Positions 16,979 to 25,628 of a DNA stretch of 64,000 nt are shown piece after piece. How positions within the stretch are numbered: the first letter of the stretch is position 1; each line of letters begins with the position of its first letter. The notes beneath the pieces were generated by a model. It had not been told where the DNA came from. It did not search any database and worked only from the letters and a program-made list of their open reading frames with translations. The stretch is taken from the NCBI GenBank assembly GCA_963745205.1, contig CAVUWX010000022.1:1-64000 (forward strand), read 5' to 3'. Position numbers and translations under genes: made by a program. The stretch is from Hyphomicrobium_A sp963745205. GTDB lineage: Bacteria > Pseudomonadota > Alphaproteobacteria > Rhizobiales > Hyphomicrobiaceae.

Positions 16979-17740
16979 TTAATCGAAATCGTTTTGCTGG
17001 TGCTCGTATTCCCAAGAGAAAGTAAAGGCACGCTTCCCGGTTGTTTCGTCAATGGTGCTCGGGGCGGTGGCAAGTTGGCGCCAATCAAGCGAGGCGCAAA
17101 GCTTGGTATAGTGGTCTCGCCCGAACACATCCCGGTATCGGACGAGGCTGAAGACGACAAGACGCTTGGTCCCAGCTTGGAGATGGTGGAGGAGTTTGGG
17201 AGCTACGGGTCTTCCCAACTCTCTTTTGAACGGAAACGTGGCGTGGGGCCATACGCCCTGTGTCGAAACTCCATCACCAGGATGGCCTGGATCGTACCTC
17301 TGCGGGAGAGGATAGTCGGGAAAGTGCACAGCCATGAAGTGTACGACGCGGGACGCCGGCGTATGCCCATGGTTTTTAATGACGACTGCAATATCGAGCG
17401 GCGTCGTGCCGTCAAAATTCATCGTCGACGGTGTGAGGGAGAGATACGCCCGCAATTCTCGTTCGAGCGTTCTCGCGAGCAACGTTTACAGCATCCTGCG
17501 CGGCTCGCGCGGGAATTGGTAGCCGCCAAAGCCCCTCGTTCGGCTACTGCAATTTGTCTCTCGCCAGCTTCCCACAGCTTATTGGTGGCGCGGTACAGCG
17601 TCCACAGTAAAACAAGCGACGCGGACCGTAGCGATGGCCGCAATGGCCGCGGCGGACTTGTCGAGGAATTTTCCGATCTGCCAGAGCGCGATCAGGGCTA
17701 CGTGATAAGTGGCGCAGTGTTCGTGGTGGGCCTCGCCGCT
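16979..17740 (-). pseudogene. Membrane-anchored hypothetical protein, frameshifted twice
   Basis: Three frames make one protein. The N-terminal part (about 17740-17625) has IALWQIGKFLDKSAAAIAAI, a membrane-span start. The middle (about 17622-17485) has LYRATNKLWEAGERQIAVAE, a linker helix. The C-terminal domain (to 16979) has RELRAYLSLTPSTM, VVIKNHGHTPASRV and DYPLPQRYDPG. This is the layout of a family of hypothetical proteins with an N-terminal span and an extracytoplasmic beta-rich domain. One frame change lies near 17595-17610 and another near 17480-17500. The gene is dead unless both are errors. Confidence 0.65.
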
Positions 17741-17859
17741 CTCATAACAATATTCGGCGTGGTGCTGGTATAAAGCCGCTCCACCAACCCGTAAGAACGA
17801 TGACGCAGACGCTGAGTGAGTAGCGCGAGCGCCGAATGGCCGGCCATCCCCCGAGTCTT

Positions 17860-18165
17860 CACGCTCGCCCCTCCTTAGTGGAGGTAGCAGTTCTCGCACG
17901 CCGATTGCCTCTAGACACATCACGAAGAACCCAGCGGTAAAGCCCCCTCTGGCAATCTTGTTAGACATAGTTGCGGGCGGTCTCCTCGACGCCGATCCTC
18001 CGCGAGCTTCTTGACCAAGTCCTCATAGTTGAGGTTCCGACGCTTGATCTCCGCCCGTAAGATGCCTCTGGCCTTGTATCTGGTAAGGCCATTGTCTAGT
18101 CTCGTACCATGGCGCCCCCTGATTCGAGTGAAAATCATCATATTTGATGAAATCTCACTTGACAA
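17860..18165 (-). pseudogene. DUF6471-like small protein, frameshifted twice beside an IS
   Basis: Three frames on the minus strand join to give RYKARGILRAEIKRRNLNYE, VKKLAE, IGVEETARN and MSNKIARGGFTAGFFV with CLEAIGVREL, the conserved order of a DUF6471 domain (small, helical, possibly DNA-binding). Continuity needs removal of one G near 17997 and one T near 17975. The start region runs into the left end of the IS1595-type element (18158-18177), so the natural N-terminus or promoter may have been altered by insertion. Confidence 0.55.
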
Positions 18166-19250
18166 GGTGGGGCATACGTCACTAGATCTGATGAAATATC
18201 ATCGGATTTGGTGCTTACGTGTGCCAGCACTTCCTCCTTTCCCGGCAAGCCAAGGGTCTCAGCCTCGCTGAGGTCTTTCGCATGTCGGATCGCGAGGCGG
18301 AGACCTTGTTTCGCAAGGTGCGCTGGCCTGACACGGCGGGCGAGCCGGTGTGCCCGCATTGCGGATCGCTGGACGCCTACGACTGCCGCCGTCCGAACGG
18401 TGCGCCACGCTTCCGCTGCCGCGAGTGCAAGAAAGATTTCTCGATCACGAGTGGGACGCTATTCGCTTCGCACAAGCTGCCACTGCGCGGCTACCTCGCG
18501 GCCATCGCGATCTTCTGCAACGAGGTGAAGGGCAAGTCGCATGCTCGCCATGAGCCGCGACCTCGGGCTCTCGCTACAAGGCCGCCTTCGTGCTCGGTCA
18601 CAAGATGCGCGAAGCGATGGCCGAAGAAATGAAGGGTCGCGTGATTGGCGACGACCGTCCCGAAGCCGAAGTGGATGGCGCGTATTTCGGTGGATACGTG
18701 AAGCCTGCAAACCTGCGCGAGGATCGCAAGGACCGCCGCTTCCGCGTCAACCAGTCAGGCAAGCGCAAGTGCGTTGTCGTGCTTCGCGAGCGGGGCGGCG
18801 AGACGTTGCCGGGCGTGTTCCGCACGGAAGGATCGGCATTGTCATGGATCGCCAGCCGCGTGCAGAAGGGCACTCTACTGCACGCCGACGAGGCGCCATC
18901 GTGGAACGATCTGCACGCGCGCTTTGAAGTGAAGCGCATCAATCACGACGAAGCCTATAGCCTCGACGGCGCCTGCACGAATTGGGCGGAGAGCTACTTC
19001 TCGCGTCTGCGCCGCGGCGAGGCTGGGCACCATCACCACATCGCTGGGCCGTACCTGCTGCGCTACGCGCAAGAGGCGGGCTGGCGCGAGGATAACCGCC
19101 GCACGTCGAACAAGGAGCAGATGGAGCGCGTTACGGGGCTCGCGTTGAAGCGCGAGCCGTCAGTCGATTTCTGCGGCTACTGGCAACGGCACAGGATCGG
19201 AGACTGACGGGTCGCGTCTTGCGTGGCCACTGTATGTCCACGTTGACAAG
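18158..19250 (+). mobile_element. IS1595-type insertion sequence (ISXO2-like), decayed
   Basis: The element is defined by a ~990-base transposase remnant and imperfect ends: CTTGACAAGGTGGGGCATAC at 18158-18177 and, inverted, at 19232-19250 (16 of 19-20 positions match with one gap). No target duplication is visible outside these ends, so the exact termini are uncertain. It lies inside the 24-bp inverted-repeat segment and abuts the DUF6471 remnant. Confidence 0.6.
18219..19207 (+). pseudogene. IS1595-family transposase with two frameshifts
   Basis: The N-terminal zinc ribbon (CPHCGS and CRECKKDF) and FSITSGTLFASHKLPL lie in the first frame. MLAMSRDLGLS lies in a second frame from 18541. The catalytic domain, in a third frame from about 18575, has AEVDGAYFGG (first Asp), HADEAPSWNDLH (second) and CTNWAESYFSRLRRGEAGHH (third). 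Each junction is explained by one extra C after TCG, at about 18540 and 18574. The family moves DNA by a DDE/DDN mechanism. This copy should be inactive as written. Confidence 0.85.
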
Positions 19251-19282
19251 CGCGAGACTCCAAGAAAGCGAATCACGTAATC

Positions 19283-19386
19283 GAGACACACGACGGCGGG
19301 CACCTCCGCCGGGGCGCACTGGTGAAACACCAGTACGCGCGGGCTCATCCGCGCGAGCTAGTGCGACCTAATAGAGGAGGTGTCTC
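19283..19386 (+). promoter_or_regulatory. Multi-helix RNA leader with a built-in anti-Shine-Dalgarno
   Basis: A closing helix GAGACAC (19283-19289)/GTGTCTC (19380-19386) surrounds hairpin 19294-19311 (CGGCGG/CCGCCG) and a three-way unit CGCACT (19315-19320)/AGTGCG (19360-19365). The latter holds hairpins GGTG-AAA-CACC (19321-19331) and CGCGCGG/CCGCGCG (19336-19355). The ribosome site GGAGGTG (19376-19382) is exactly complementary to CACCTCC (19301-19307) in the first hairpin, giving an alternative fold that would hide it. I recognise no known riboswitch class. The structure is inferred by eye. Confidence 0.45.
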
Positions 19387-19387
19387 A

Positions 19388-19516
19388 ATGTACGCTTTAG
19401 GTGTCCCGCCGTCGGGCTGGACTGTCCCTGTGAAGGCTCACATGCGTACGTCACATGGACGGGAAATTACCGTCCGGAGTGTATCGGCGTCGCCCCTGGG
19501 GTTCGGTCAACGGTAG
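19388..19516 (+). CDS. Putative 42-residue basic peptide behind a strong ribosome site
   Basis: An ATG at 19388 lies 7 bases after GAGGAGG, the strongest ribosome site in this part of the window. The product begins MYALGVPPSGWTVPVKAHMR, continues with a basic TSHGREITVRSV stretch and ends LGFGQR. No family is recognised. The upstream structured leader and the downstream hairpin (19533-19558) frame it as a self-contained transcription unit. It could be a regulated peptide, or the leader could act as an RNA in its own right. Confidence 0.45.
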   Translation: MYALGVPPSGWTVPVKAHMRTSHGREITVRSVSASPLGFGQR

Positions 19517-19532
19517 GAGGGTCTAGCCAAAG

Positions 19533-19558
19533 TGGGGAGCGGTACCAGCCGCTCCCCA
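19533..19558 (+). terminator. 10-bp GC-rich hairpin after the small ORF
   Basis: TGGGGAGCGG (19533-19542) pairs perfectly with CCGCTCCCCA (19549-19558) across a 6-base loop, 16 bases after the stop of the 42-residue ORF. It lacks a T-tract but is the obvious 3' boundary of this small unit. Confidence 0.5.
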
Positions 19559-19597
19559 CAGATTGTAAGTGATTTGCGGACTCTGTGAATTCACGAG

Positions 19598-19868
19598 TTA
19601 AGCCATGTCAGATGTTTCTATGCGAATGGGCCCAACGGTCTGTCCGCCGTCGAATTTAGCTCTCGCCTTTTCCTCGAAGTCTGATCGATAAGCCTCGCAG
19701 CGTGCCACCAACTCGTCGTCCTCAACAGCTGGCGGGCTTTCAATGTCCTGCAAGACTTGGATCGACGACCAAGACAGCAATGGTATCGCCGTCAGGTTTT
19801 TTCATCGAGAACGAGATACCTTCCAATTGGACGCGCTGCGCGGCACTATCTGTGGGCTGTAGGGGCAT
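19598..19868 (-). pseudogene. DUF1488-like protein, frameshifted
   Basis: Reading from ATG 19868, three frames give MPLQPTDSAAQR, VQLEGISFSMKKPDGDTIA and SWSSIQVLQDIESPPAVEDD with ARCEAYRSDFEEKARAKFDGG. This is a DUF1488-like arrangement of a short beta-rich N-terminus, then an acidic turn, then a charged C-terminal helix. Frame changes lie near 19832 and 19772. The C-terminal helix frame is open to 19598. DUF1488 proteins are small and of unknown function. The gene is broken, like its neighbours in this segment. Confidence 0.5.
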
Positions 19869-19921
19869 ATGCAAACCTCGTCTAAGGGGGCCAAGCCAAC
19901 TGCTCCACGGCACTTAGATTG

Positions 19922-20356
19922 TCAACCGAGAGACCACTTGGCTTGTGCGCGCTCGCCGACCTTCGCGACCTTCCCCCGCCGTTGCAGATACGCAAGATTG
20001 GCCCGCACCCTGACGCGGATCGTGCCGCGCCCGCTGCTGTCGATCCTGTTCTTGCGCATGATGGCGGCGACGATCTCAGGCGCGGGCAATGGCCTCCCCT
20101 CCGCCTCGCGCAATGTGCCGAGGATCAAGCGCCCGAGTTCGCCACACCGATACAGATTGGCGTGCTTGGGGAGCCGCTTGTTGGGGATGTCGTCAACGCA
20201 AAGGGTCGGATCAAAGAGCCTCAAACAGGCATCCACGTGGGCAAGGCTTTCCTTACGGCTCCTGATCTGGCGATCGAGCTGCACGATCTCCGACGACAGC
20301 GTGGCCCGCTTGTTCTTCAAGGCGGCGAGTGCGTAGTGGTTGCGCTTCTCGTGCAT
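19922..20356 (-). CDS. Hypothetical protein with coiled coil and winged-helix-like C-terminus
   Basis: The product has 144 residues and, unlike its neighbours, is intact. Residues 1-45 (YALAALKNKRATLSSEIVQL, then DRQIRSRKESLAHVDACL) form a heptad-like coiled coil. The C-terminal half (LGRLILGTLREAEGRPL, PAPEIVAAIMRKN, RVRANLAYLQRRGKVAKVGE) reads as a winged helix-turn-helix. It is thus likely a small DNA-binding or accessory protein. It ends inside the 24-bp inverted-repeat segment, with its start only 37 bases from the right copy. A link to mobilisation of the segment is possible but unproven. Confidence 0.6.
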   Translation of the reverse strand: MHEKRNHYALAALKNKRATLSSEIVQLDRQIRSRKESLAHVDACLRLFDPTLCVDDIPNKRLPKHANLYRCGELGRLILGTLREAEGRPLPAPEIVAAIMRKNRIDSSGRGTIRVRVRANLAYLQRRGKVAKVGERAQAKWSLG

Positions 20357-20392
20357 GAAGCGAGATTTAATGGCCGACCGGATTTATTTCTT

Positions 20393-20416
20393 GTGGCGTT
20401 TGCGCCATAATACCGC
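20393..20416 (-). repeat. 24-bp repeat, right copy of the perfect inverted pair
   Basis: This is the exact reverse complement of 16850-16873. Beyond it, ATGCACGCAGCTC resembles the flank of the left copy, so similarity extends outward imperfectly. It sits between the coiled-coil/wHTH gene and the GntR regulator. Confidence 0.7.
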
Positions 20417-20435
20417 ATGCACGCAGCTCAATGCG

Positions 20436-21158
20436 TCAATGTATGTCGGTCATGTAGTACATGTCGCGCAAATCGCAGCGCGCGACCCGCCACTCGATCG
20501 GGCGGCCGTCGATCGCGTAGACGACGCAGTCGAGCTTCAGAAGCGGCGTGCCCTCGGCGACTTTGAGCGCTGCCGCGGCCGCGTGGTCGGCGGCCACCAC
20601 GCTGATCTTCTCCTCCGCGCGTGCAAGCAGCACGCCGTAGCGGTGGGCCAGCACCACGATGCTCGAGGGGATCTCGCTCTCCTGGGCGAGCCCGAGAAAG
20701 CGCGCCTGCGGGATCGTGGAATCCTCGATCATAAAGGGACGGTCGTCGTGGACGCGGACCCGGTGCAGGCGAAAGACGGGGTCGCCGCCGCGCAGATACA
20801 GCGTGCGGGCTTCGGCCTCACTCGCCGCCGCGGCGATGATCTCGCTGCTCTGAACCGACCCCGCGATGCGGGTGCCGTCGGGGTCGCGGATGTTGCTGAA
20901 GCGGATCGCGCACTCGTCGGAGGTCTGGTCGATGACGAACGTGCCGCGCCCTTGCCGCCGCGAGATGAGCCGCTCGCCCTCCATCTCGTCCAACGCCTTG
21001 CGCACCGTGCCGACGCTGATGCCGAGCTCGCGCGAGAGCTCGATCTCGTTGGGGATTGCCGCACCGGGCTGCCAGGTGCCGGCGAGGATCCGCTCGATCA
21101 GCATGTCCTTGACTTGGAGATAGAGGGGCCGCGTGGAGAAACGTCCGACCGCCGTCAT
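20436..21158 (-). CDS. GntR-family regulator, HutC subfamily (UTRA domain)
   Basis: The product has 240 residues from ATG 21158 (GGGAGGA ribosome site). The N-terminal winged helix (PLYLQVKDMLIERILAGTWQ, IPNEIELSRELGISVGTVRK, RRQGRGTFV) is a classic GntR domain. The C-terminal ~160 residues (DDRPFMIEDSTIPQARF, VVAADHAAAAALKVAEGTPL, EWRVARCDLRDMYY) are a UTRA effector domain. It is divergent from bioB with a 385-base gap. The known biotin regulator of this group, BioR, is also GntR-type, but I see no TTATnnATAA operator here and the UTRA domain argues against orthology. A role in bio control is possible; the ligand is unknown. Confidence 0.8.
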   Translation of the reverse strand: MTAVGRFSTRPLYLQVKDMLIERILAGTWQPGAAIPNEIELSRELGISVGTVRKALDEMEGERLISRRQGRGTFVIDQTSDECAIRFSNIRDPDGTRIAGSVQSSEIIAAAASEAEARTLYLRGGDPVFRLHRVRVHDDRPFMIEDSTIPQARFLGLAQESEIPSSIVVLAHRYGVLLARAEEKISVVAADHAAAAALKVAEGTPLLKLDCVVYAIDGRPIEWRVARCDLRDMYYMTDIH

Positions 21159-21543
21159 GACTGGTCCTCCCGAGCTTGCCGGCTTCTGCAAATCGTGGGC
21201 CGGGTTCTTGCTTGTGCGATGCTTCGATCGTCAGGAGGGTCGTCAGCCACGCTATGTCATTGATTTATCCAGTAAAAAACACCCTTCAAACGCTCGAAGT
21301 AACACCAAATATTTAGGTTGCAACTTTAACACGAAATCCAAAGGCACGCCCTCCACTGTCCACTGTTATTTCTCTGAATGTCTTCATCGGATGCAATATC
21401 GGGTGCCTGCGGGCTCCCGCGGGCGACAATTCGGCGAGCGCCCTCAAGGGGTAAGCAATCGACAGTGGCGCCGTTAGGTCTTGCTAGTCCGGCCAATGCC
21501 GGTGCAAACATTTGGCGTGCTGGCCACGATGGGAGACTAAGAA
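21159..21543 (+). other. Divergent promoter region between the gntR gene and bioB
   Basis: The 385-base gap includes an AT-rich part (21260-21330) with an imperfect palindrome AGGTTGCAACTT at 21315-21326 and a TTTATCCAGTAAA element near 21263. Either could be an operator for the GntR protein. No BioR-type TTATnnATAA site and no open frame with a ribosome site are seen. Confidence 0.4.
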
Positions 21544-22575
21544 ATGATGGACTTGCGCACGTCCGCGACCCGCGGCGCCGAGGCTGACCGGGCCCTGCGC
21601 CACGACTGGACGCGCGCCGAAGCCCAGGCCATCTACGACGCGCCTTTCAACGATCTGCTCTATCGCGCGCAGACAGTCCACCGCCGCTCCTTCGATGCCA
21701 ACGCCGTGCAGATGAGCCGGCTGCTCAGCATCAAGACTGGCGGCTGCGCGGAGGATTGCGGCTACTGCAGCCAGTCCGCCCACCACGCGTCGGGCCTTAC
21801 CGCGACCAAGCTCATGGCGGTCGATCGCGTCATCGAGGAGGCAAAGCGCGCGCGCGACGCCGGCGCCACGCGCTACTGCATGGGCGCGGCCTGGCGGTCG
21901 CCGAAGACGCGCGACATGGACGCGCTTTGCGCCATGGTCGAAGGCGTGAAAGCGCTCGGGCTCGAGACCTGCATGACGCTCGGCATGCTTTCGGACGAAG
22001 ATACCGCGCGGCTGAAGGATGCCGGCCTCGACTACTACAACCACAACATCGATACCTCCGAGCGCTACTACAGCGAGATCATAACGACGCGCACCTTCGC
22101 CGACCGCCTCGATACGCTCGCGCGCGTGCGCGAGGCCGGCATCAAGGTGTGCGCCGGCGGCATCGTCGGCATGGGCGAGGAGGCGGAAGACCGCGTCGAC
22201 ATGCTGGTTGCGTTGGCGAACCTGCCGCAGCATCCCGAGAGCGTGCCGATCAACATGCTGATGGCGATTCCCGGCACGCCGCTCGCCGGCACCGAGAAGA
22301 TCGATGCGATCTCCTTCGTGCGCACCATCGCGCTCGCCCGCATCCTGATGCCGCGGTCATACGTGCGGCTCTCGGCCGGCCGCACCGAGATGAGCGAGGA
22401 GACGCAGGCGCTCTGCTTCTTCGCCGGCGCCAACTCGATCTTCGTCGGCGATACGCTGCTGACGGCTGACAACCCCGACGAACACTCGGATGCGGCGCTT
22501 TTTGCCAAGCTCGGCCTAAAGCCGCTCGAACTTGAGACGCGCTCGGGTGAGCGCAACGATGCACAAGAGTCATGA
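21544..22575 (+). CDS. bioB: Biotin synthase
   Basis: The product has 343 residues. It has the radical-SAM cluster CAEDCGYC (Cys68, Cys72, Cys75) and the BioB blocks QSAHHASGL, CMGAAWRSPKTRD, YYNHNIDTS and GGIVGMGE. It inserts sulfur into dethiobiotin using SAM and an auxiliary iron-sulfur cluster. It is the first gene of bioB-F-D-A-Z. A double ATG opens the gene behind GGGAGACTAAGA. The bioF start lies inside its last 17 bases. Confidence 0.95.
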   Translation: MMDLRTSATRGAEADRALRHDWTRAEAQAIYDAPFNDLLYRAQTVHRRSFDANAVQMSRLLSIKTGGCAEDCGYCSQSAHHASGLTATKLMAVDRVIEEAKRARDAGATRYCMGAAWRSPKTRDMDALCAMVEGVKALGLETCMTLGMLSDEDTARLKDAGLDYYNHNIDTSERYYSEIITTRTFADRLDTLARVREAGIKVCAGGIVGMGEEAEDRVDMLVALANLPQHPESVPINMLMAIPGTPLAGTEKIDAISFVRTIALARILMPRSYVRLSAGRTEMSEETQALCFFAGANSIFVGDTLLTADNPDEHSDAALFAKLGLKPLELETRSGERNDAQES

Positions 22576-23692
22576 GCGCGCGCTCGAGGCGCTGAGCCGG
22601 CGTGGACGCCACCGCGCGCTTGCGACCGCGGTCGGCGCCGATTTCGCCTCCAACGACTACCTGGGGCTCGCCTCCTCGGAGGCCCTGCGCGACGCCGCTC
22701 TTGCCGCGCTCGAGCGCGGCGTGCCGGTCGGAGCCGGCGGCTCTCGGCTCCTGCGCGGAAATCATCGCGAGCACGAGGCGCTCGAAGCCGAGGCGGCGGC
22801 GTTCTTCGGCGCCGAGAGCGCGCTTTTTTTCGGCGGCGGCTTCTTGGCCAACGTCGCCATCTTCTCGACGCTGCCGCAGCGCGGCGACCTCATCGTGCAC
22901 GACGCGCTGATCCACGCCAGCGTGCACGACGGGGTGCGGGCGAGCAAGGCCGAGCGCGCGGAGGCGCGCCACAACGATCCGCAGGCTTTCGAGGACGCGA
23001 TCGGCGACTGGCGCGCGGCAGGCGGCGCCGGGACGCCGTGGATCGCGGTCGAGAGCCTCTACAGCATGGACGGCGACCGCGCCCCGCTCGATGACCTGAT
23101 GCAAATCGCCGACCGCCACGACGGCATGCTCGTCGTCGACGAGGCGCACGCGACGGGCGTGTTCGGTCCCAGTGGGCGTGGGCTCGGCGCGGAGTTGGAG
23201 GGGCGCGAGAACGTGCTGACCTTGCACACATGCGGCAAGGCGCTCGGCGTCACCGGCGCGCTCGTTCTGGCGCCCAACACGCTGCGGGAGTACCTCGTCA
23301 ACCGCTGCCGGCCGTTCATCTACGCGACCGCGCCCTCGCCGCTCGATGCGGCGCTGGTGCGCGCGGCCCTGCTCATCTGCCGCCTCGATGCCGGACGCCG
23401 CGAAAGACTGCAGTCGCTCGTCTCTGTGGCTGGGCGGCAGCTCGAAGCGACGTGCGGCGTCACTCCGTCGGGATCGCAAATACAGCCGATCATCGTGGGC
23501 GCGGACGCACGCGCGATGCAGCTTGCCGCGACCATGCAGGCGCACGGCTTCGACATCCGCGCCGTGCGGCCGCCGACGGTGCCCGAGGGCACCGCTCGCC
23601 TGCGGCTTTCGCTGACGCTCAATGTCGACGAGGCGTGCGTGAGCTCGATGATCGCGACGCTCGGCTCCGAGCTCAAGGGTCTTGGCGCATGA
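22559..23692 (+). CDS. bioF: 8-amino-7-oxononanoate synthase
   Basis: The product has 377 residues. It is a PLP-dependent alpha-oxoamine synthase: SNDYLGLAS opening, GAGGSRLLRGNHREHEALE, VVDEAHATGVFG (PLP-contacting Asp/His), and TCGKALGVTGA with the Schiff-base Lys. It condenses pimeloyl-ACP with alanine to make KAPA. The ATG at 22559 (GGTGAG upstream) is preferred over 22532. It overlaps the 3' end of bioB by 17 bases, and its TGA overlaps the bioD ATG. Confidence 0.95.
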   Translation: MHKSHERALEALSRRGRHRALATAVGADFASNDYLGLASSEALRDAALAALERGVPVGAGGSRLLRGNHREHEALEAEAAAFFGAESALFFGGGFLANVAIFSTLPQRGDLIVHDALIHASVHDGVRASKAERAEARHNDPQAFEDAIGDWRAAGGAGTPWIAVESLYSMDGDRAPLDDLMQIADRHDGMLVVDEAHATGVFGPSGRGLGAELEGRENVLTLHTCGKALGVTGALVLAPNTLREYLVNRCRPFIYATAPSPLDAALVRAALLICRLDAGRRERLQSLVSVAGRQLEATCGVTPSGSQIQPIIVGADARAMQLAATMQAHGFDIRAVRPPTVPEGTARLRLSLTLNVDEACVSSMIATLGSELKGLGA

Positions 23693-24339
23693 GGCCGGCC
23701 TTTGTCGTGACGGGCACCGACACCGACATGGGGAAGACAGTGCTGGCCGCCGCGCTCGTCGCGGCGCTCGACGGCAGCTACTGGAAGCCGGTGCAGGCGG
23801 GCCTTGCGGAGGAGACGGACGCTGAGATCGTTCGCCGGCTCAGCGGCGCGTCCGCGGACCGGATCATCCCCGAGGTCTATCGCCTCACCACGCCTGCCTC
23901 GCCGCATGTTGCGGCCGAGCGGGATGCGATCGCGATCGACGTCGAGCGGCTGACGACCTTGCCGGACACGGGCGGGACGCGGCCGCTCATCATCGAGGGC
24001 GCCGGCGGGTTGATGGTGCCGCTGACGCGTCACTTCCTGCAAATCGATCTCTTCGCCCGCTGGGGCTTGCCCGTCGTCCTGTGCGCCTCGACCCGGCTGG
24101 GGACCATCAATCACAGCCTGCTGTCGATCGAAGCCCTGAAGCGACACGGCATTCCGCTGCTCGGCATCGCCTTCGTGGGAGGCGAGCAGGCCGATTCCGA
24201 GCGCACCATCGTCGAGATGGGCGGCGTGCGCCGGCTTGGCCGGCTCCCGCGTCTCGATCCGCTCGACACCGCGACATTGCGTGCGGCATTCGAGGGGAAC
24301 TTCCGCCGATCGGATTTTCTCGCGGACGCCACGACATGA
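23689..24339 (+). CDS. bioD: Dethiobiotin synthetase
   Basis: The product has 216 residues starting at the ATGA overlap with bioF. The P-loop VVTGTDTDMGKTV (residues 6-18) and the EGAGGLMVPLTR block are those of BioD, which carboxylates DAPA to dethiobiotin using ATP and CO2. The family's KPVQAGL segment, which contacts DAPA, is also present. The length matches E. coli BioD (~225). The stop overlaps the bioA ATG by four bases. Confidence 0.95.
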   Translation: MRPAFVVTGTDTDMGKTVLAAALVAALDGSYWKPVQAGLAEETDAEIVRRLSGASADRIIPEVYRLTTPASPHVAAERDAIAIDVERLTTLPDTGGTRPLIIEGAGGLMVPLTRHFLQIDLFARWGLPVVLCASTRLGTINHSLLSIEALKRHGIPLLGIAFVGGEQADSERTIVEMGGVRRLGRLPRLDPLDTATLRAAFEGNFRRSDFLADATT

Positions 24340-25628
24340 CAGCGCGCGACCCTTCTCCGGTCTGGCACCCCTTCACCCAGCACGCGCTGCAGCCTTCCGC
24401 CATCGAGATCGCCGCCGCCGAGGGCGCGTGGCTCGAGACGGCGGACGGCCGCCGCATCCTCGACGCGATATCGTCCTGGTGGGTGGTCACGCACGGGCAC
24501 AACCATCCGCATATCGTCGAAGCGATCAAGAGCGAGGCCGACCGGCTCGATCAGGTGATCTTCGCCGGCTTTACGCACGCGCCCGCCGAGCGTCTTGCGC
24601 GCGGCCTGATCGAGATCGCGCCGCCAGGGCTAGCCCACGTCTTCTATTCCGACAGCGGTTCGACCTCCGTCGAGGTCGCGCTCAAGATGGCGCTCGGGTA
24701 CTGGCGCAACACGAGCGAGCCGCGCCACCGCATTCTCGCGCTCGAGCATGGCTACCATGGCGACACCGTCGGCGGCATGTCGGTCGGCGCGCGCGGGGTG
24801 TTCAATGCGCCCTACGCGCCGCTCCTGTTCGAGGTTACGCGGATTCCGTTTCCGGGCGCCGGGCGCGAGCAGGAGACGCTCGACGTGCTGGAAACTGCCT
24901 GCAGCGAGAGCCCCGTCGCCGCCCTCATTGTCGAGCCGCTGATCCTCGGCGCCGGCGGCATGCTGATCTACTCGGCGGAAGCTCTTGCGAAGATGAAGCG
25001 CGTCTGCGAACGGCACGGCGTCCTGTTCATCGCCGACGAGGTGATGACCGGCTGGGGCCGCACAGGCACGCTCTTTGCCTGCGAGCAGGCCGGGATCACA
25101 CCCGACATCCTGTGCCTGGCGAAGGGCATCACCGGCGGGGCGCTGCCGCTCGCAGCGACGCTGTGCACGCCGCGCATTTTCGAGGCGCATCTGTCGACGG
25201 ACCGCGCCAAGACCTTCTTCCACTCGAGCTCCTACACCGCCAATCCGCTCGCGTGCGCGGCGGCAGTCGCCAACCTCGAGATCTGGGAGCGCGAGCCGGT
25301 GCGCGACAGGATTTCTGCGTTGGTCGAGCGACAGGCCCACCACATTGCTAAGTTCGAATTCGACCAGCGCTTCAAGAATGTCCGCCACATCGGCACCATC
25401 ACGGCGCTCGACCTCGAGGTCGGCGACGCCGGCTATCTCGCTGACGTCGGGCCGAGGCTCTATGAATTCTTCCTGCAGCGCGGCGTGCTCTTGCGCCCGC
25501 TCGGCAATACTATCTACGTCATGCCCCCTTATTGCATCGCGGACGAGGAGCTCAATCTGATCTATGACGCGATCCGCGCGGCGGCTGATGTGCTCGGCAG
25601 CGATGCCGAGAAGGCGAGCGGAAGATGA
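24336..25628 (+). CDS. bioA: Adenosylmethionine-8-amino-7-oxononanoate aminotransferase
   Basis: The product has 430 residues from ATG 24336. It is a class III aminotransferase with the N-terminal WHPFTQH motif of BioA, SSWWVVTHGHNHP, FIADEVMTGWGRTG (PLP Asp) and LCLAKGITGGALPL (Schiff-base Lys). It converts KAPA to DAPA with SAM as amino donor in most species. It is joined by ATGA overlaps to bioD and bioZ, so four successive genes are translationally coupled. Confidence 0.95.
   Translation: MTARDPSPVWHPFTQHALQPSAIEIAAAEGAWLETADGRRILDAISSWWVVTHGHNHPHIVEAIKSEADRLDQVIFAGFTHAPAERLARGLIEIAPPGLAHVFYSDSGSTSVEVALKMALGYWRNTSEPRHRILALEHGYHGDTVGGMSVGARGVFNAPYAPLLFEVTRIPFPGAGREQETLDVLETACSESPVAALIVEPLILGAGGMLIYSAEALAKMKRVCERHGVLFIADEVMTGWGRTGTLFACEQAGITPDILCLAKGITGGALPLAATLCTPRIFEAHLSTDRAKTFFHSSSYTANPLACAAAVANLEIWEREPVRDRISALVERQAHHIAKFEFDQRFKNVRHIGTITALDLEVGDAGYLADVGPRLYEFFLQRGVLLRPLGNTIYVMPPYCIADEELNLIYDAIRAAADVLGSDAEKASGR

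Noticed and set aside
21159..21543. BioR operator (TTATnnATAA) upstream of bioB
   Set aside because: No such site seen by eye; the nearest elements, TTTATCCAGTAAA and AGGTTGCAACTT, do not match the consensus.
22250..23545. 431-codon minus-strand frame opposite bioB/bioF
   Set aside because: Antisense shadow; the plus-strand genes have all catalytic motifs.
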